NCBI GenBank assembly: GCA_946807835.1
Contig: OX327696.1
Location: 5,778,501 to 5,842,500 of the forward strand
Direction of reading: 5' to 3'
Source of the DNA: Ailanthus altissimus
Lineage: Eukaryota; Streptophyta; Magnoliopsida; Sapindales; Simaroubaceae
DNA: 64,000 nt
Shown: one piece after another, positions 59,473 to 64,000 of the stretch
Numbering within the stretch: position 1 is the first letter of the stretch
Layout of the letters: each line of letters starts with the position of its first letter
The notes under the pieces: model-generated
Told to the model about the DNA's origin: nothing
Seen by the model: only the letters and a program-made list of their open reading frames with translations
The model's database searches: none
Made by a program: the position numbers and the translations under genes

Positions 59473-61305
59473 ACTAGGTTTCTATTCAAACATACTACTG
59501 AACCTAAGTTAGTCCCTCATATCGGCCATGTATTTGGGTGATTTATAGGTGAATAAAGCCTTTAAGTTACATATATGTTGGGTCTGTATAAGTTTAGGTT
59601 ATGTTTTATTTTGTTAGTATCATCACAATATTGACATAACTAGTTAGATTTACACGGTGTTATAAGATTTCAAAAGTTAAAAGTTGGACTTGCATCTTCA
59701 CGTGGATGTTTTTGCCTTAACTCATGACTTGTACATTTTTATAAGAGTTGTATAACATCTTAAAACCCTTGTTGGCTTGTCCAATACTCTTGTAATAAAC
59801 CTTTTAGGTCTATGTATTTACTTTCTGTGTGAGCATTAATTCTTTTCATTTCTATGTTTTCATGGCAAGTTATAATTTACTCACCTGCTAAAACTGCTAC
59901 TCAACAAAGATTTGCAAAAGTTAGGAGATGGAAGATCAAATTTGTGTCAACACAAAAGTAAGTTCTCTTATCTACACAACCTAAGTTGAGAAATTATGTT
60001 GCTTAGTTTGTTATTATTATCAGTCATATCAGTTTAATTAATTATTAGTTACAACACAAAATCTATTTGATAAAATGCCAAAATATATTTGTTCACTTAT
60101 GTTCATTCTAGACGTTTCTCTTTTCAATGAAAAAAATAATTAATTCTTCTGGTTATTTTTAGTGTATCCTAGCATTGTAAGAGTCTAAGATAATTATGCT
60201 AATACTATTCATTTGCATATTTAATAATGTGCTTATACGAGAAAAGTTAAATGTTGCTAATCTTTTTCTAGAGAAAGAGAGAGCACAAAACTTGTCTACT
60301 GTTTTAAGTTCTATAGATCATATGATTTTGTTGTTTGATTTTCATAATCAAACTTGTCAATCTTTATTTTATGAATTACTTATTTCATGAAGAGCCCAAA
60401 GTCTAACATATTTGTGAGTCACAGATAATTGTGCTCATAATCTATTTGTACTTTTTTATCAAAACAATTTTGGGACAAGTGTGAGATGATATAATTCTTG
60501 CTACCTATTGTTGTCTATTGATCCCTTGAAAGATTGTTGTCTATTGCTCTTACAACTTTGCAGTAAATTATACATGTAATTTACTATTTTGCTTGTTAAT
60601 ATATTGAGGTTTATTCGCAATTTTCTCTGATTTGTCAATCTCTTAAAAGATAAAAAGTAACTTAAACAAAGACTATGTAAACCAGCTAAAGAAGATGGAA
60701 ATGCATATTCTGGATGGAGTTGAAAGGCAAATGACTACCGTAGTAACTTGTCGATGCTTTATGGTGTTGTTTGTTAGAAAAATCCTGGTGGGAAAGGCAT
60801 CAAAATAGTATCCTCGACGAGATCTTAATCCAAATCCAAGGCGATAGGAAAGCTTAAAGAGCAAAAGTTATTTCTATATTTTCTACTATTTTTTATTACA
60901 TAAATGGAGTTCTATGCTTATTGTCCTAAGAGACTTGTTACAAGAGTACGAGACAGATGCATACTATGCGTGTAAACAACCTAAGAATTTCATCCTGTGA
61001 TCCCACTACTTTGGGCACTAATTACTAGAAGCGGCAAAGCTTTGACGCAAATCATTAACATTTAGAAAAAAAGTGTAGGTAATCAAAGTAGCAAAGTACA
61101 TATAAATACCTTGCACCATAAACTCTTTTTAATTTTAAGAAGAGCACTATATATAAAGTGTTAGGACCTGGATGGAATGCAGATGCTCGATTGCTCGATC
61201 AGAGCATCTGTCGGGATGGTTAAATGTACCCCAGTTCATATTTTGTTCACGAGGAGAACTTCAAGTGTGGAATACTAAAAGTGCCTCTTTTAATATGCCA
61301 AAAAA
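59473..61305. other. Gene-free AT-rich region
   Basis: No gene or family was recognised. The frame at 60196-60390 and its neighbours have no recognisable motif. A small GC-richer string at 61160-61220 (gctcgattgctcgatcagagc) is locally repetitive. Confidence 0.45.
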
Positions 61306-61868
61306 TATAAGAAAGTTGATTAAAAATTATTGAGATATAATTTTAGGATCAAGTCAAATGCGTAGGGTTCGAGAAGTTAAAGATCAATTGCCCAAGTCTG
61401 GGCGTCGCGGCTCTAAGAGTTGAGCGCTGCAGCGTTGAGGATTCAATGTCGTAACACCAGATCCAGAGAGTTCAGCGCCGTAGAGCCAATGCAAGAAAGA
61501 GTCTCCTTGTTTAGGAAACCCATGCAAAGTGTGTTAGAACTTTTCTAAATTGAATTCCACTCGATTTAGGATTTTTCTACGTTGTCCAAAGTCTATATAA
61601 AGGCTCTTTATTGACTTGTAAACATATTTTAGTAATCACAATATAAAACACAAAAAACTTTAGATTACAAGAAAGATCAATTGTGTATTTTTTGTGAGTA
61701 CCTTGTGATTCATTAATAAAAGAAGTGAGATCTTGATTCGCCATGAACATAGGCAAGTTGTTGAGCCACGTAAATCTTGTGTGCTTTCTCTTACTCTCAT
61801 TCTCTAGTTTATTTCTTAATTGCTTGTTACTGCATTATTTGCTTGGGATTATTGCTTTCACTTCAAAA
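61306..61868 (+). repeat. Element E 5' LTR (563 bp)
   Basis: It begins TATAAGAAAGTTGATT, a decayed form of TGTGAGAATATTGATT, and ends CTTCAAAA. It contains TCTATATAAAGGCTC and the gattcgccatgaacataggc phrase. The GC-rich U3 patch is at 61395-61490. Confidence 0.82.
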
Positions 61869-61900
61869 AACTAGTATCAGAGTTTGGTTCTTAGCAAACA

Positions 61901-62740
61901 TGGCCACATCAAAGTATATGGTAAAGAAATTCAACAGGACGAATAGCTTCAATATATGAAAAATCAGGATGACAGTGTTACAAGTAAGCCAATGGTTAGG
62001 TTCGATGTTAGAGGAGACTGCAACTTTATCTTGTGAGGAAGAAAAAATACTAGAGTCATCTAAGGCTGAAGTAGAAAGAAAGAAAATTTAAGAAAAGGCT
62101 CATAGTTTAATCATTGTGTCATTGAGCAATAAAGTATTGACAAGTTGCAGATGATAAGACGATGATTGGTCTTTAAAAAAGGCTTGATTTATTTTATATG
62201 CGAAATTCGTTGATCAAAAAATTATACATAAGGAAGAAGTTGTATCAACTGTCCATGTTTAAGAAGACACTGATAAAAGATCACATAGACGTCTTCAACA
62301 AGATCATCATTGATCTTGAGGCTATTAACATCAAGATAGAGGATGAAGATAAGGCGATCATCTTACTGAGTTCACTTCCCATAAGCTATAAGTACTTTTT
62401 TGATACATTACTCTATGATAGAGAGAATTTAATGATGAGTGATGTGAAATCATTATTAAACTCAAAAACTTGAGAAGATAGATAGAGGTTAATACAGAAG
62501 GCTTATCTACAAAAGGGAGAGCCTCACATAAATATGAAAAGAAGAAGGATTCGAGATCAAAGTCTAGGGGCGCTCATAGGAAGTGTTATTACTACAAGAA
62601 AGAGGGACACTTGATAAAGGACTACATAGAGAAGAAAGCAAATGACAAAAAGAATGTGAATGCTGTGTTCGCATATGATGATGACTATGACAGGGCAGAG
62701 ACTTTAGTCGCTACTAATCATAAGAGCTCTGAATAATAGG
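61901..62740 (+). pseudogene. Element E gag, decayed
   Basis: The start MATSKYMVKKFNRTNSFNI is followed by a stop in place of the tryptophan. The segment 62198-62473 carries LYIRKKLYQLSMFKKTL, HIDVFNKIIIDLEAINIKIE and LLSSLPISYKYF. The zinc knuckle near 62577-62625 reads KCYYYKKEGHLIKDY, with two of its cysteines changed to tyrosine. Confidence 0.82.
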
Positions 62741-63034
62741 TTCTAGATTCTAGTTGCACTTTTTTTATGTGTCCACATAAGTCTTGATTTGTCAATTTCT
62801 ATCCCATTAATGGTAGTAAGGTGTTAATGTGTAATGACATAACTTGTTAGGTGATGGAAATTAGTAGTATTAGACTTAAGTTGCATGATGGGAAAGTGAG
62901 AGAGTTGTTAGAAGTTAAGTATGTTTCTAACCCTAAAAGAAACTTAATCTCACTGGGTATGATAAACCAGAATGGGTGTTCTATCAGAATTAACGAAGGG
63001 GTTTTGAGAGAGTTAAAGGGTTCTATAGTGTGAG
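62741..63034 (+). pseudogene. Element E protease, truncated
   Basis: It contains LDSSCTFFMC (DSS, as in C), ISSIRLKLHDGKVRELLEV and KRNLISLGMINQNGC. It breaks off at about 63030, exactly where C and D continue into the pre-integrase region. Confidence 0.8.
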
Positions 63035-63967
63035 TGTTGATTATCCTAGGGAGCATTCATGTGAGATTGTGTTCATCATTACAAAACATGCATCATATAC
63101 ATATTTGTGCGCAGACAGAAGTCTAGAAATATAATTTTCTAACTGATAAATGCAATAAAATTTTTATGTTATCTCATAAATAAAATTACTAGGGTATTTA
63201 GAAAATTAACTTGGCAAGTCTTTTGTTCTTTGCCAATGATTTGGTGATGATTAAAACTTTTCGGAGCTCACCTTGAAGTGATTCCTTGAACAATTCTAGT
63301 TTTCAACACTTTATGGGATTAAAGTAGCTAAAATGGTAGCTTTAATTATAGTGTAGGATTTTTGTTCTTGTGCTTCCACTCTTTAAGCAAATAAACTCTC
63401 TTATTTTCACTCTTAAAGCAAAACCCTTTTCTCTTTTGTTTTTTCTACCGAGTCTCACTTGAAAGAAAAAGGAAGAGAAGTATTTTGCTTTGCTTGAAAT
63501 TATTTTCAAGAGTGCCAAGAATGTGTTGGCCAAAATTCCCTCTCACTTTTTGCATAACACTTATGCATTTCACATAAATGAAAAATACCCATGTCTTTTT
63601 CCTTTCTTTTTCAATAAAAAGAATTATACCAAAAAGCCTCTCCTTCATTTAAATGGACAATAGTATTTCAAATGAATTAATAAATACTAAAATAATATTT
63701 ATTACATTAAATAAACATACTTGGCCAAATTTGTTTCTCACAAATTAACAAAATGAGACAATTTTCTTGTTTGACTACTTTAATAAATATTAAAAGTATT
63801 TCAATGTAAATGTTTTAAATAAATAATTCAAACTAAGACAAATGTTCTCTTAATGGTCTAAGCACCATTTAAAATAATATATTAAAATACATATTTTGTC
63901 TTAACAATGTAAGACAAGAAGATAAATTTTAATTATTAAATTAATCTATTGAGACAAGTGTCTAACA
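63035..63967 (-). repeat. LTR related to the left-end LTR, cutting element E
   Basis: It starts TGTTGATTATCC and may end GTGTCTAACA. Its middle shares the ctaaaatggtagcttt, tatagtgtaggatt and actctcttatt landmarks with 1688-2700 in the same orientation. No PBS lies at its left edge, so it is either the 3' LTR of a minus-strand element continuing right of the window or a solo LTR. A target duplication was not found and the ends are tentative. Confidence 0.55.
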
Positions 63968-64000
63968 CGTTACATACAAAATAATATAAGAAATATCATA

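Larger units (their letters stand above)
61306..63034 (+). mobile_element. Copia retrotransposon E, 5' part only
   Basis: It is the same family as C and D. It carries the 5' LTR (61306-61868), a degenerate PBS TAGTATCAGAGT (61872-61883), gag and protease, and then stops abruptly after VLRELKGSIV at about 63030, where an unrelated LTR begins. The remainder is beyond the window or deleted. Confidence 0.85.

Noticed and set aside
1..64000. tRNA, rRNA, riboswitch or other structured RNA genes
   Set aside because: I saw no cloverleaf with conserved TTC-loop and D-loop strings and no rRNA-like blocks. The tRNA-like matches are retrotransposon primer sites.

Overview
The window is AT-rich nuclear DNA of a flowering plant, most likely a eudicot. 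One plant-type enzyme gene sits in a dense field of decayed Ty1/copia retrotransposons, solo LTRs and DNA transposons, with no bacterial-style operons. The only host gene I can support is a single-exon aromatic L-amino-acid decarboxylase (tyrosine decarboxylase-like) at 6153-7642, + strand. It has a TATA box, a poly(A) signal and all the active-site motifs of the family, but a 2-bp GA duplication at about 6633-6636 shifts the frame. It is a pseudogene, a null allele, or an assembly error.

Left part (1-15 kb): a left-truncated minus-strand copia element with PBS and LTR (1-about 2.7 kb); unresolved repeat-like DNA to 6 kb; the decarboxylase; a copia RNase H remnant (8.6-9.15 kb, minus); and a structurally complete but coding-dead minus-strand copia element A (9733-15193) with 5-bp target duplications (catca).

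Middle (15-36 kb): a non-coding unit between direct repeats (15.4-17.7 kb); a decayed plus-strand copia element B (17.7-24.8 kb) split by a solo LTR that itself carries a younger solo LTR of the same family; a polypurine tract and a GTAT-rich satellite block (25.85-26.76 kb); a decayed hAT transposase (28.5-30.3 kb) with a GC-rich hAT-like end; a TRIM-like mini-element (31.27-31.82 kb); and a long-TIR, Mutator-like element (33.1-35.65 kb) interrupted by a 1.43-kb solo LTR.

Right part (36-64 kb): a decayed minus-strand copia element (36.1-39.6 kb) into which the best-preserved retrotransposon, element C (39642-45201, TSD ataac), inserted; a further LTR-like block; a 3.8-kb CACTA transposon (46291-50100, TSD tca) carrying a copia LTR; a possible organelle-derived island (52.4-53.6 kb); element D (54218-59467, TSD tggct); and truncated element E (61306-about 63034). 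C, D and E are one family. E is cut off by an LTR related to the one at the left end of the window.

Most of the window is therefore nested transposon sequence. Insertion order can be read from target-site duplications. Element C shows the least decay, and the hAT and unclassified copia bodies show the most.
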